Source: Apus apus (Eukaryota > Chordata > Aves > Apodiformes > Apodidae). From it: a stretch of 64,000 bases of DNA. Of the stretch, positions 44,061 through 56,880 are shown one piece after another. The notes beneath the pieces are model-generated. The model saw only the letters and a program-made list of their open reading frames with translations. It was not told where the DNA came from and searched no databases. Location of the stretch: assembly GCF_020740795.1 (NCBI RefSeq), contig NC_067286.1:1421990-1485989 (forward strand). The letters run 5' to 3'. The first letter of the stretch is position 1. The number at the start of each line of letters is the position of its first letter. The position numbers and the translations under genes were made by a program.

Positions 44061-46535
44061 TCACCGCCCTGCAGAGCTGCTGGAGCATGGGGGGGCCCCG
44101 GTCCCCCCGCCGGGGACAACCCAGCCCGGGGACACCCCAGCCCGTAGGGCCAGCACCTCCTTCTCGGGGGAGCACCCGGACTCGAGCAAGCCCCAGCCCC
44201 CGGCTAGCCCCCAGCCCCCGGGGGGAGCCCCCAGACCCCTGGCGAGCCCTCCGGGTGAGCCCCCAGCTCCCCACCAAGCCCCCAAGCTCCCGGGGTGAGC
44301 CCCCATCCCCCCCAGGGTGAGCCCCCAGCCCCACCGGGTGCCAGCAGCCGGACAAGCACCCAGTGGGCAGCTCATCACCCCACTCCTCATCACTGCCCCC
44401 TCTGCATCCCTTTGGGGGTCCCCCGGCCCTGGTCCCCAGCACCGTCCCGCTGCGCCTTCTCCTGCCGGGGTGGGCGGTTGGGGAAGGGGCTTTGGCCGGC
44501 GCCGTTTTGCTGAGCTCATGCTCCGAAGGCATCGATCGGCCCCGTCTCCAGGAATCTGGGAATCTGGGACGCTGGCGGGGAGGTTTTTGGGTGCAGCCGC
44601 CCGAGCTGCCGGCAGCCGGTGCGGAGGAGAAGGGATGCTACGGGTGCGACACGTCTCCCCGGGGCCTGGCGGCTGTCACCGGCCGTGTCCCGGGGCCCGA
44701 GGAGAGTCGACCGGCGGACAGAAGGACAAGGTGTCCTGCGGTGGCGTTGGGGACGTGCCGGCGGGGACGCGGGGGACGAGCTGGCGCTGGCGGTGTGGCT
44801 GGGGCGAGCTGCAGGCGCTGGGCAGAGCCAGGCCTGCGGGGAGCAGGCAGGTTTGGGGCAGCTCTGGGGACTGCCACACGCTGTCACCCTCAGCAGGTGA
44901 CAGCGTCAGCGCTGCCGAGGAGTTGGCAGCTCCAGACAAGACGCCTTCGAGGTGAAGTTTCCGCCTGCCCGGAGGCTGAGCGTCCCCTCCCACTGCAAGC
45001 CGGGAGCAGCTCCGTCCCGTGCCACCCTGTCCCCTCGGGGATGTCCTGTGGACAGGAGAGTGTGACACGGCACTGTTTGGCCCAAGGTCACCCGGCAGGC
45101 CAGTGGCAGAGTGGGGACACCAGCCTGTCCCCACCGGCAGCGGGGTGGCAAGGCTGCCCTTCCCTCCCGGTGCCCGAGGTCCACGCTGGAGTTATGTCCC
45201 CTCCAAACTTCTCATCTGCCCCCAGTTTGTCCCCGTGCCCCTGCTGGATGTCCCCATGGGCCACCGACGGCTGCCTGTGCCTGCAGGCTGCAAGGTTAAA
45301 AGGCAGAGCCTGAGCTGCTGGGGTTTGGGGGGGGCAGCCCCTGCCCCATTCCCAAATCCCACTGCCCCTGGCTGCCGAGTCTCCCGTCATGTGGGATTTT
45401 TCCCATGTCACCAGCCATGGCTGGACCATGGGGTACCGTGGGGGGGGGGTTGGGGGTTTCTACACACATGCTGGGTGCTGGGACACCGGCTGCTGCATTC
45501 CCTGTCTCCCCCTGGCCCTGCTTTTCCTCCCGTGCCACCGTGGTGCCGTGGGGGTTCTGGGTTGGTCCCCCATGATGGAGGCTGGGAAGGTGCTGGGGGC
45601 TCATCCCCACGCTGGGATTGCCACACCACCGTGTCCCTGGGGAAGGAAATCTCCCTGTCCCTGTGAGTCCCTTCCCGGCACCTTCACCCTGAGGTGGCAC
45701 CGGCCTCGTCCCCTGCTCGGTGTCACCATGCAGGGGACAGTGGCTGTGGCCCCCAGCTCCGGCTGCGTTTCATGGAGGGTGAAGATACCAGTATGGGGAA
45801 ATTCGGGAAACTTTGCTGCCATCTGTGCTGTGCTTGGCAACGGGGGGCTCTGGGGTGGGCAAGGTGAGGCTTGGAGGTGATGGGAGATCCAGTCCTGGGC
45901 TGGGAGATGTGTGAGAGAACCTGGCCTTGGCTGGCCAAGAGGTGCTTGGAATTGGGATTGAGCTGAAGCGTTTCCCAAAGCAGCTCCCTCCAGGAGGGTG
46001 GCTTTGCTGGGGGTGGGGGGGGGCTGGGAGGGGCTGTGCTGTGGCGGGAGGGTCATTGTCTGTGCTCTCTATGTCCCGTGACGCGTCGGAAGAGCCGTGG
46101 CCGAGTGTGAAGCTGAGATTGGGTTGGAAGACAAAGGTTCCCTCCTTGCCACGGGGACGGGTGTCCCCCCACGGCCACCCACGCCAGCTTGGGGGGGGCA
46201 CCGGGCAGCTCCCTCCTCCCTGCTGCCATGCGAGACCCCCCCCCCTCCATCCCCACTGCCGACACCAAGCTGTCCCCTCTCCAGGCAGGCAGTTACGTCC
46301 CAATGTCTTCATCTTAGTGCATCGAGCAGGTGCTGGGGCGGGGGGGGGGGAGCAGGAGCAGGGGGGGCTCTGGGTGCCCCCCCACCCCACCTCTCCATCC
46401 TCCCAGGCTCCCATCCTTGCCGGTTGGTGGCCGGGGGCTGCCAAGCCGAGGCGTGCGGCGGCCCCGGTGGAGGTGGTGAATCAATAACCAGGCGGCTGCT
46501 TGTTTTCCCCCGGCGCGGTCTCGGAGCGGGCGATG

Positions 46536-46589
46536 GAGAGAGAGAGAGGGAGAGAGAGGGAGAGAGAGGGAGAGAGAGAGAGAGAGAGG
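46536..46589 (+). repeat. (GA)-rich microsatellite
   Basis: Alternating gagagaga and gagagaggga blocks, all purine. Located in SYT7 intron 1. Confidence 0.95.
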
Positions 46590-48849
46590 TCTGCTAGCGC
46601 CGGGGGGGCTGGAGAGGCTGGGTGGGGGGGGCATCCATGGGAGCAGGTCCCCGGGGATGGGCTAAAAGCCGAAAGCCGGGTTTCCAATTGAGCTGAAATT
46701 CCCCCGAGGAGCGAGGCAGGGGGCAGGGGTAGGGGTGGGGGGGTGCGGCTGGGAGGATGGAGAAGGAGCTGGTGGGGGGGGGCGGAATGAAACGCGCCAG
46801 CCGGGGAAGGCAGACAAAGAGCGGAGGGCTGGCCGGGCACCTGCTGCAGCCACGCGTCCGTCCCGCACGGAACCGGCACCTCCAGAGCCCCCCCCATCTC
46901 CCCCCGACACCCCCATCCCGCTCGGGGTTGGGGATCACCTCCCTGCCAGCCCCTCTGGGATGCTCCTGCCTGCACCCCGGAGTGGTCTCACCCTGTCCCT
47001 TCGTCCCCCAGCGCCCCCGTCCCCCCGTGGCAGGTCCATCCCCGTCCCTCGGGGCAGTGGGATGGATCCCCCGGGATCTCTCCCCTCCACCCCCACTCCC
47101 GGGGGTCTTGCTCTCTCTCCCCACCACCTCCAAACCGTTCACCCTCCCCTTTGCCCGGAGGGGACCCACGCTCAGACGTGTGACACGCGTGTCTTAGCGC
47201 CCCACGCACATCATGGGGACAGCAAGGATGGGGCCGGGGGACGCAGCCCGGGGCAGGGGGTCTGGCTGGGAGGTCTGCTTGGTGTCCCCCCCCATGCCGA
47301 GGAGCTGGAGGCGGCTTTTCCATCGCCTGATCTCGCGGCTTTTCAAGCTGCCGGCGAAGGGCGGGGGAGCGGGGAATGAAGACAGATGCAGATAATATCG
47401 CTGCCACCCCCCCGGGCCCCGGGGGGCTCAGCTCCAGTACCTATTAGAGATGGATTCAGCCTGGGAAGGGCTTTCCAAGAGGCACCGACGGGGCCGGAGG
47501 GCAGGGATTGTGTCCCAGAAGCAGAACGGCGGCCAAAGCCTCAAGTGGGGGGCTGAGCTCCCCGAGCTGCCGTGGGGGGGGTGCAGGGAGGGGGAGGGGG
47601 GGGTCTGGGTTGGGCCTGGGGGGCTGCGGGTTGGGTTGTGCTAAGCAGCAGGTCCTGCATCTCTGCGGGTGCCAGCCCGGTGGTGATGCGGGGGTGCTCT
47701 GCGGCGGGTTGTGGGGTCGGGGTGCTCGCAGGGTCCCCTCCTGTTGTCACCGGGCTGCTGGGCTGGCAGCTCTGCTGCAGGAGGGAGAGGGTCACCTTGG
47801 GGGGAGTTAATGAGGTTTGAAAGGGAAGCGGCCGCTGGCGCTGGCGGGGATGGAGCCGGGGCGGCGGCGGAGGGGCAGCTCAGAGCAGCGGCCCTGCTCC
47901 CTGCTGGGGGACACTGGAGGGACAACCCTCAGGGTGCATTCTGGGGGGGGCTCCGGGCAACCCTGAAATGAGGTGTGTGCAGCCCTGCCCTTCTGGCTAA
48001 GGCTGGGGGACACTGCTGGCGGTGGGGGGTGGTGGTAGGTGACTGTCACTGCTGCCCTATGAGTGACCATCCCCAATCCTCCATGGGTGGCTGTCCCCAC
48101 TCCCCCACAGGTAACAATCCCAGTCCTCCATGGGTCACCTTCCCCACTCCTCCACAGGTGACCATGGCTGCCCCCCCCAGGGGTGACTGTCCCCACTTCT
48201 CCAGGGGCTCGGCATGTGTCACTGGAGGATGCAGCCCAGGGACCTGGAGCTGCAAGAGGATGTCCACCAGCCCCACGTCCCCCAGGCACTTGCCCACACC
48301 CCCGTGCCCCCAGTGCTCCACCTGGGGCCTTCCTCGGCCCTTTATCCCCTTCTTCTCTCTTCTCTCTCCTCCCCTCTGAGCTGCTTTTCTCCATCTTCCC
48401 ATATGCTCTCCACCAGCCCTTCCCTTCCTCCCCTACTTTGGGGGATGTGGCCGGTGCTGAGCATCCCCCAGCACTGAGCTCTCTGTGAAGCTCCTGTCCC
48501 CACGGTGGGACACTAACCTCAACGTGGGTCCTGGACAGTGGTGGCTGTGGGACATTGCCCAGGGCAAGTCGGGGAGCTGGGGGAAGGAAGGATAGGCTTG
48601 TGGGGCTGGACTTAGCAGACATGGAGCCTCCCGTCCCCTGGAAGCCTTTGGCTTTGTGCCTCCCTCTCTCTCTGCTGCTGTCACCCAAAGAGGCCCGGGA
48701 ATGATGGAGGACCCTGGGGCGAGAGGCTAAGTGGTGACAGCGAGGCAAGAGCTGGCAGTGCCACTCGGTGTGAGAGCCCAGCGCTGCTGCTCCCGGCCCG
48801 CCCGCCGCCGGGGGAGGGCTCTGAGCCAGGGCTGGTGACAAGGTGGGGG

Positions 48850-49180
48850 ACAACGCCCGGGGGCTGCAGGAGCAGTTCCCAGGGGGCTGTAGGAACGATG
48901 CCCAACAGGCTGCTAGCACCATGCCCAGGGGCTGTGGGGATGATGCCCAAGGGCTGCTGGGGTGATGCCTGGGGGGGCTGCTGGGGTGATGCCTGGGGGT
49001 CTGCAGGAACAATGCCCGGGGAACTGCAGGGGTGATGCCCGGGGGCTGTGGAGATAATTCCCAGGGGCTGCAGGGATGATTCCCAGGGAGCAGCAGGGGT
49101 GATGCCCGGGGGCCGCAGGGATGATATCTGGGGGGTTGCAGGGGTGATGCCTGGGAGCTGGGGGGGGACTATGTCCAGGG
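48850..49180 (+). repeat. minisatellite, about 30-nt unit, about 11 copies
   Basis: Repeats of the type ggggctgcaggggtgatgcc with variants (ggctgtggggatgatgcc, gggctgctggggtgatgcc) in SYT7 intron 1. Spacing is about 30 nt (one copy is expanded by a longer G run). Noncoding. Confidence 0.9.
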
Positions 49181-50469
49181 GTGTGGGGGACAGGCACTAC
49201 CAGGAATGCAGGGCTCATGTTTTAGGACACATTACCTGGAGCTGAGGCTGAGGAGAAAGCCAGCTTCACTAGGGTCAAGGGACATCAGGAGGCCACCAGG
49301 AGCAGGGAAATGGATGGAAACCCCGTGGCACTCGGGCAGGGGTGCAGAAAGTTCCTCAGTGGGTCCAGGCATTCCTCAGGAGGAGGGATGTGGTGGGGAC
49401 CACAGGCAGTGGGACCACAGGCAGAGAAACCACGCGCTTCTCCGGAAATCCTGGGCCAAAAATAGCCCAGCGCCGGGGGCAGGAGCTCCTTCCCTGCCAA
49501 ATTCTCCTTCCACCACCGGTTCCTGCTTGTGGCCACGCTGGAGGGGGTCGGGGGTGGAAGCCCCTGGCTGGCATGGGGGGTTTGCCCCAGGGTTTGCCCA
49601 TGGGGTCTGCTATGGGGACAATGGTGGCTGCGTCTGTGTGTCACCCGTGTGTCACCCGGAGGGGTCTTGTGGCTTTGCTGAGCAGCACGTGAACATGTGG
49701 TGGTTGGAGCCTACACGCCAGCTGCTGGGAGGGTGGGCAGGGTGGGTGGGCAGCAATGCCCCATCCAGGGGCTCAGCGAGGTGCTGGATGCCCTGAGCAT
49801 CCTCTCCCCCTCACTGGGAAGGTTCTGGGAGCTTTGGTTCTGCTGTTCCTTGAGGAGCCGTGGGCTGAGCCCATCCTGGTGGCCCGTGGCAGGAGGGTGA
49901 ACCCTGCCACAGTGCCCACCAGCCTCGGGGGGGGGGGAGGGGGGCTGTGTGGCTACTGCATGGCCCTGGTGCCATAGCCAAACTGGCAGAGGGAGTGGGG
50001 GTTGCACCTTGAAGGTGACAGAAAATGTCCCACAGGTGCACAAGGGACCCGATGGCTTCAGTGGCAAAACACCCACCCTGTTGGCCATCGCACAGGTGTC
50101 TCGTTCTGCCCATCACCGTGGCACCAGGGCTGGGGGGACACGTCCTAGGTTGGGACAGGGGACATCTGGCTGCACCTGGAAGGAGCTGTGCTGTGTTTTG
50201 GGAGAGCCCTCAAGGGCAGGATGGTGCCATGGGAGCTGCCACCCTCGGGCCTGGGTGTCTTGGCATGGCCACAGCACCCAGCACATGGGTGCTGGGGGAA
50301 GGGTGCTGGGGTGCTGGCTCGCTGGGTGCTTCCACCGGCCAGCCCCATCCCACGGGATTCCCAGCAGCACCGCAATGGGGGGATGTGAGAGTCTGGAGAC
50401 AAAGCCCCCCCCGGGGGCAGGCAGCTCGGCGTGGGGGTGGCAGAGCCGGACAGATTGACAGCTCCGGGG

Positions 50470-50605
50470 GATGGACAGATGGCTGGATGGAGAAGCAGAT
50501 GTGTACGAGGGATGGATGGAGGGCTGGCTGGATGGAGGGACTGATGGATGTGTCGGAGAGGAGGACGCCCAGATAGACAGACAGATGCACAGATGGAGGA
50601 CAGAC
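50470..50605 (+). repeat. degenerate (GATG/GACA)n tetranucleotide tract
   Basis: Interspersed gatggatgga, gctggatgga and agatagacagacagatg blocks; a mixed tetranucleotide repeat in SYT7 intron 1. Confidence 0.85.
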
Positions 50606-51859
50606 GGCCGTTCCCTTCCCTCCTGCCCCAGGCACCCTCGGGGTCCTGAGCTCTGGCGCTGCACCTCTCCTCTGCCCCACAGCTCATCCGATGGTGGGAC
50701 GCTGGCCAAGACCACCTGCCACCTGTCCCCAGGGTCCCCCCAATGCCCACATAACCTGCCGGCTGGCACCGGCCATCTCAACCCTCCAGCTTGCCAGCTC
50801 TGTGGCCACCTGCCTCCCCCTTGTGGCTCGAAGCCCCCCAGAACGCCCGGCGGGCTGTTTCCAGGGATGGTGGGGAGGTTTTGTGTGTGTGTGTGTGTCC
50901 CCCCGGTGGTTTTGCATCCTGGCAGCCCCTCCGTGCCCGTCCCTCTGCTCCCCCCCCCCCCCCCGCCCTGTTCCCGGGCTCCCGCACAGGAGGGAAAGCT
51001 GCAAATTCACAGTTTTTCAGCTGCCACCTAAAAATAAGAGGTTTTGGGAAATATCGAGCAGATGAGTGGGAGGATGAGAAGAGGAGGAATTAGCGGCCTG
51101 GCGCCAGGCAAACAGCAGCTGGGAAGCCCCGGGGTGGCAACGCGGCCACCTCGCTCCCTTGCCCGGTGGCCACGGCACCGGCATCCCGCGGGACAAAGGG
51201 ATGCCTGGATGCCATGGGGGCCTGGATGGCCCCGGGGGGAGGCAGGATCGGGCCCCTCCCACCTTCCCCAGCACCATCCCTGGGGCTCAGAGGCTCGTCC
51301 CACCGCGACGACAGCAAAACGTGGCGGGAGGGGGGGGGAAGCACAGCTCGATTGGCACCTTCTCCCCTTCCCTCCATCTCCTCTCCGCCCACACCCCAAC
51401 CCCCCCCTTTCCCGGGCTTCTCCGTTGCCGGTTTGGCGAGTACCGGACCTGCCGGGCACCCGGCTGGGCGGCAGGTCCCTTGGCACCGGGAGAAGTTCCT
51501 CTGCCCGGAGCTGCGGGGACAGGCTTGGATCGGAGCTTCCAGAGAAGCTGGGGGGGGGGGGCGGGGCCGAGCGGTTTGGATTTCTCTCCCACCCCTCTCC
51601 TACCTCCCCAGGGTGTTTTGCATCCATGAGTTTTGCCACCGGGCCGGGAAGGTGCTCGGGAGATGGGGCTGGAATACCGGGCTCATGCAGGGCGAGGAGA
51701 GCGGCTCCGGGGCGGTGGGTTTCGGTGCAGGGCCATGGGGGGGGGGGGCGGGGGAGAGTTTGGGTGCCAGGATGGGCACCAGGAGCTAGGACAGGGGGGC
51801 TTGCTGTGCCCAACTGGAGCAGTGGCTGTCCTGGGGAGCTGGGTGTGCACAGGGCCACC

Positions 51860-52455
51860 AACAGGCACCGAGCCACCCAGATGTGCAAAGCCACCCAGAT
51901 GTGCAAAGCCACCCAGATGCACAAAGCCACCCAGATGTGCAAAGCCACCCAGATGCACCAGGCCATCCAAGTGCACGAAGCCACTGGGATGCTCAAAGCC
52001 ACCAAGATATGCATGGCCACCAAAGTCCACAGAGCCACCGACATCTGCACAGGGCCACCAAGATGCACAAAATGTCTGAGGTGCACAAAGCCACCAACAT
52101 GTGCCAAGCCACGGAGATACATAAAGCCACCAAGATGCTCAGGGCCACCAAAGTGCGTGAAGCCACCAAGATGTGCAAAGCCACGGAAGTGCACGAAGCC
52201 ACCACGATGCTCAGGGCCACTGAGATGAGCAAAGCCACTGAGATGCACAAGGCCACTGAGATGCACAAAGCTACTGGGATGCACAAAGCCCCCAAGATGG
52301 GCAAAGCCTCTGAGATGCACCAGGTCACTGGAGTGCACAAAGCCACTGAGACGCCTAAAGCCACCAAGAAGCACAGGGCCACCAAGATGCCCCAAACCAC
52401 CAAACTACCCAATACCACCAAGATGCACAGAGACACCAAAGTGCACGAAGCCACT
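51860..52455 (+). repeat. minisatellite, 18-nt unit, about 33 copies
   Basis: The array is made of 18-nt units such as gccacccagatgtgcaaa and gccaccaagatgcacaaa, with interspersed 'agg' variants (gccaccaagatgctcagg). The first copies are nearly identical and later ones more diverged. Because 18 is a multiple of three, several frames stay open. The frame beginning at 51883 would read a hexapeptide repeat K-A-T-(K/E)-M-(H/C/L). No acceptor, donor or conservation supports coding, and the array sits deep in SYT7 intron 1. Confidence 0.95.
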
Positions 52456-55009
52456 GGACTGAGGCCAGGGAGGAGGTGGGAGCAGGCTGGGGGACCTCAG
52501 GGTGTCCCCAGGCTGGGCTACCTGCACAGGGGCACCCATCTCTGCCATAGCACCAGCACCCACCACCATGCTCAGCCGTGTGTCAGATCCCTTGGCATCA
52601 ACATTCCTCCCACCTCACCTCCACTGGGCTGTTCCTGTGGGATTTCTGGCTTGGAGAGGAATAATCCCATTGGGATCTCTGGTCCTCCCGCTCCGGCCAG
52701 GCTGGGATGTGTTTCCTCTGCAGCCACAAAGGCTCCTGCTCCTGCAGCAGCAGGTCCCACTCCTCCAGGAACAGCAGCTCAGGGGACATGGGCACATGGT
52801 GGCAAGTGGCCATCACTGTCACCAGCCCCATCTCCCCAGCACCCTGGGGGTCCATGGACATTGGTGGGTCCCATGGGTGCAGGATTTGAGGGGTGCCCTG
52901 CTTGGAGTCCTCTGTACCATGGGGTTCCTCTCCCTGCATGCAGGGACCTTCTTTGCATGGCACAAGGACCCTCTCTGGATGCAGGGGCCCTCCCCCCAAC
53001 GTGGGGACCCTCTCCCTGCATGCAGAGGCCCAGTCCCCTCAGCACGGGGACCCCACGCAGCATCTCAGGGCAGGAGGACAAGGCAGGAGCTCCACTCTGC
53101 TCAGCTTCTCTAATTAACCAGTGCTAATTGCCCAGAAAATGAGTCATTGAAGTCATGCGGAGTGCCACAGCAGCCCAGGGGTTGATATCTCTCCCCCAGC
53201 CTTGGGGACATGGTCAGCACGGGCTGAGGGACACGTGTCCTTGCTGGGAAGAGCTGGCACAGGGACCAGTGTGGCTGGAGGTGACCAGGGGCTAGAAGCC
53301 ACCCTTGGCAACGAGCCCCCAGCGTCACAGTGTGGCCCCCCTGAGTCAAGCAGCACCCCCCGGGTGATGCCAGGCTCTGGTGGCTCTGGTGGCTCTGGGA
53401 CTTTGGCCTAAGGCAGCGTGACACAGGGACCACCACACACCAACATCCCTCTCCAACCCCTTGGGTGGCAGCACCCAGACACGGCACTGGATTTCTCCTT
53501 CCTAACCGGATTAATCCCTCATTTGTGCCACATCTCCCCCCCAACTCCCCCCCCCTTATCTTCTCCCCTTTGATGTCCCTCTTGCTGGATGAACTTGACC
53601 CTGGGAGGATGAGCTTGACCCCACAAGGACTGAAGCATCTTTTGAAGCTCCAGCTAAGCCCAGTGGGGTTGTGGTGGGGGGGTCACTGTCACCACAGCTG
53701 GGCAGGACATCTTGTCACCGTGTCCCCAAGCTGGCATCAGCAGGGAGCACTGGGGAGGGGGGCAGGAAATGGGCCAGCATTTGGGGTAGCATTTGGGGGC
53801 TCACCCCTATTCCGAGCCACCCCAGCCTGTCCCATTAGCCCGTGTGCCCAGTTTGAACTGGTCAGGATCCCACACTGAGGGGGGGGGGGGCTGACCCAGT
53901 TATCCCTCCCACCCATCCACAGGCATGGCTGCTTGACACCCCCCTGGCAGCTGATGCAGCTCAGGTTTGGAAATGTTCAGAATTAAGGGCTGGTCCCAAA
54001 TTCCCTCCTAGGCAACAGTTGCTAAGCTGAGAGAGTTTTATACACAGGCTCCTCGTGAGGCAGGAGCCATGGAGGGCCCCCCCATCCCTGCCTGTGGATG
54101 CAGGGAGCATGTGTGCCTCTGGTGTGGCCCAGGACATGAAATTAAGTCATTACACCCCCAAAATCCCCCCGAGGCAACTTCACCACCCGAGGTGGGAGCT
54201 GGTGGCACCCGTCGCGTGCCGGGGGGGACGCTGGAGCCCCCAGTCCAGCTGCCCGGGCTGCTCTGACTCATCCAGCCTCGGAGCTGCTGGCAAATTTCAT
54301 TACAATAACAAGGTCTGAGGGCAAATTAATTATTAATGATTATTGTTTAATATTTATACTGCAGGATGGCTACAGGCAGGCTGCTTCGGCCTCGCCGCTT
54401 CCCACTGGCTCCAGGGGTGGCCTGTCCCCATCCCAGGGGGCACAGCTGGATTGGGAGCCCCAGAATGGGGGGTCCTGCCAGGGCACGGGGCTGAGCTGGG
54501 CTGGGGGTCCTGCTGGATCCCCCCCCAAGCCACCTTGGGACCATATTCATGATCCCTGGGCATTCAGGGCCATCACATTTGCCATGAGCTTGGTGGCAGT
54601 GCCAGGGCTGCCAGATGCTGGGATCACCCTGTGCTGGGGTGGGGGTCACAGGGGGAGGCAGGGCAGGTCCCTGGGGGGCTCACGAGGGTTTTTCCCACCC
54701 ACTCGGGTGCCAGCAAGGTGAGCAGGGTGGGTGGGAGATGCCTGCCCAGCCTTGTACCCATCCCCAGTGTCTGTGGGGGTGATGCTGGGGCAGCAGAGGG
54801 GTCCATCCCCAATTTTGGGGTCCCCAAGGTTGTCCCCATGGCCAAGTTGGGGAGGAGCAGGGGACCCTGCTGCCCGACCCCTCTCCACAGACTTGGGGTG
54901 AATTGATGTGGGTTTGGCTGACCCAAAGAGGGAACCCCTCTGGAGGGGTGGCTGTGGGGCACCCATGGGAAGGGCAGGAATCCAGCAAGGAAACATTGGG
55001 ATGGCTTGT

Positions 55010-55380
55010 CTGGAGGGGATGGGAAGGAATAGGGGAAGAGGATGGAGAAGGTGAAAGGATGGGAATGGGGAATGGAAAGAGGAAAGGGGAAGGGGAAAGG
55101 ATGGGGCTTAGGAAGGGGAAGGAAAAGGGGAAGAGGATGGAGAAAGTGAAAGGATGCAGATGAGCTGAGCATTAGGAAGGGGGAAGGGGAAGGGGGAAAG
55201 GGAAGAAATGGGGAAGGGAAAGGGATAGCGATTAGGAAGGAAAAGGGGAAGAGGATGGAGAAGGTGAAAGGATGGGGATGGGGAAGGGATGGGCATTAGG
55301 AAGGGGAAGGGAAAGGGAAAGAAGAGCGAGCAAGGGATGACCAAGGGAGAGGGATGGGGATTGGGAAGGGGAAGGAACAG
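55010..55380 (+). repeat. purine-rich degenerate repeat (ggaaggggaaagg type)
   Basis: Irregular ggaaggggaa, gaggatggag and aaggtgaaaggatg blocks dominate about 370 nt on the + strand, immediately upstream of SYT7 exon 2. Noncoding, within intron 1. Confidence 0.9.
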
Positions 55381-55611
55381 AATTCCAGCTGCTGTGGCGA
55401 GAGGGCCCGGTGGGAGCGGCGGGAGGCAGGCAGCGATGCTGTGACCTTTGCCAGACACGCCGTGTCTCCCGGGGTGCCAGCAGAGATTAAAGCCTTCCTT
55501 CTGCTCCAACCTGAGCTCCTGGGGACCAGGGCATCCCACCGGGAACCCAGTGCCCACAGACACCCCCGGGATGAGACCTGACCCCTCTTCCTTGTCCCCC
55601 TGCTCCCCCAG

Positions 55612-55715
55612 GCTCTCCTTCCCGCGACGTCCTCCTCGTCTCAGCCATCATCACCGTCAGCCTTAGTGTCACCATCGTCCTCTGCGGGATCTGTCAGTGG
55701 TGCCAGCGCAAACTG
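55612..55715 (+). CDS. SYT7: SYT7 coding exon 2 (transmembrane segment)
   Basis: Acceptor (cttgtccccctgctcccccag) and donor (aactg|gtgagt) are both consensus. The 104-nt exon completes a Gly codon from exon 1 and reads [19 protein letters not shown], then [15 protein letters not shown]. This is the single transmembrane anchor of synaptotagmin-7 followed by a Cys cluster (CGICQWC), the usual site of palmitoylation and oligomerisation in synaptotagmins, and a basic stop-transfer QRK. It ends in phase 0. The sequence is nearly identical to mammalian SYT7, from memory. Confidence 0.97.
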
Positions 55716-56649
55716 GTGAGTGTCCCCAAGCTGGCTCGGTGCCCCGGGGTGGGGAGGACCCCTTCTCCCTGCCGGGGGTCATCCCCTCATCCCCTGGGGG
55801 GTTTCTGGGGGGCAATGCCTGCAGCTGTGCTTGGCGGCAGGTGCCGGCTGCAGCTTTTTCTTTTGCGCTTTTGGAGACACGATGATGAAATGTTTGGGTG
55901 AAACCTTCTGCACGGCGTGAAGGGAAAGTTCCAAGTCCATATATCTCCAGATTTACGACGAGTGGTAACGATCTGGCCCCTGTCCTGCTGGGCTGGCTCC
56001 TGCCTGGAAAAGCCCTGCGGGAAGGCAGCCAGCCTGTCCCGGGCAGCACCCGGAGCTGGGGACTGGCCCTGCCACCCTCTGTGCCACCCCACCCTGGCAC
56101 TCTGGGGGCACCCAGTGCCCCTCCCTGAGCTCCACTGTGGCAGGGTGCCCTTTGGCTTGGATCCTTTGCATCCTTCCTTTGAGCCTTGCATCCTTCCTCC
56201 TCTTCCCAGAGCAGCCCGGTTCCAGGATCCCCAGGAAAGGGAGAGGGGATCCAGCCAGGGATGTGACATCCTGGGAGCCACCAGGAATGGGTTTCCAAGC
56301 CCAGCTGGTGCCAACCAGGGAAGGACAAGCTGGAGTGGGATGTGGTGGAAGGTTAAACTCTGGAGAAAGGCCGGTTGTGCTGAAGGATGAAGCTGGCAGA
56401 GGAACAAACAAGTGGAAATTGGCTGGGAAGGAATTCAGGCTAGGAATGAAAAAAGGACATCCCGGCTGGTCCCCAAAGCACACAGAGCTGGAAGGGCTGT
56501 GTGGGAACCACAGCCAAACCGGCCCAGAGCCTGCAGGGCTGGCCCCAGGCTGGCTAGTGCCAGGGGAGCATGGGCCAGCAGCCACTGCTGCCGTGTCCCC
56601 ACAAGCCCTGTGGCCAGCTGGGGACAGCGCTGAGGGCTGAGTCCCTCCA

Positions 56650-56880
56650 GGATGGTCCAGGGGTGTACAAGGAAGTCAGGCATCCCTGTGCTTCCCGGAA
56701 GGATTAGCCCGTGGGTATCCAAGGAGATCCAGCATCCCTGCAGATCCCAGTAGCATGAGCCCGTGGGCACTGAAGGAGGCTGGGCCTCCCGTTGGGATCT
56801 GCCTGTGGTCACCCAAGGAGGTTAAGCATCCCTGCAGATCCCTGCAGGATGAGCCCATGGGTGTCCAAGGACACCAGTTC
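56650..56880 (+). repeat. minisatellite, about 57-nt unit, four copies
   Basis: Each copy contains variants of gcatccctgcagatccc and gatgagcccgtgggt, spaced about 55-60 nt. Noncoding, SYT7 intron 2. Confidence 0.8.

Larger units (their letters stand above)
43742..55611 (+). other. SYT7: SYT7 intron 1 (11.9 kb)
   Basis: GT-AG intron between coding exons 1 and 2, phase 1. It is CpG-rich in its first kilobase and then carries several tandem arrays: a (GAGAGAGG)n-type tract at 46536-46589, repeats of 'tgggtgactgtcccca' type around 48060-48210, and arrays at 48850-49180, 50470-50605 and 51860-52455. Purine-rich DNA lies at 55010-55380. An AT-rich segment at 54291-54365 (gcaaattaattattaatgat) stands out from the GC-rich surroundings. 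No other coding exon is recognised inside. Confidence 0.85.

Noticed and set aside
42770-44119. 449-codon minus-strand open frame over the SYT7 promoter
   Set aside because: CpG-island artefact rich in Arg/Gly/Pro, antisense to the well-supported SYT7 first exon and crossing simple repeats.
51883-53127. 414-codon open frame with K-A-T-x-M-x repeats
   Set aside because: Lies inside SYT7 intron 1, is generated by an 18-nt minisatellite and has no splice or conservation support.
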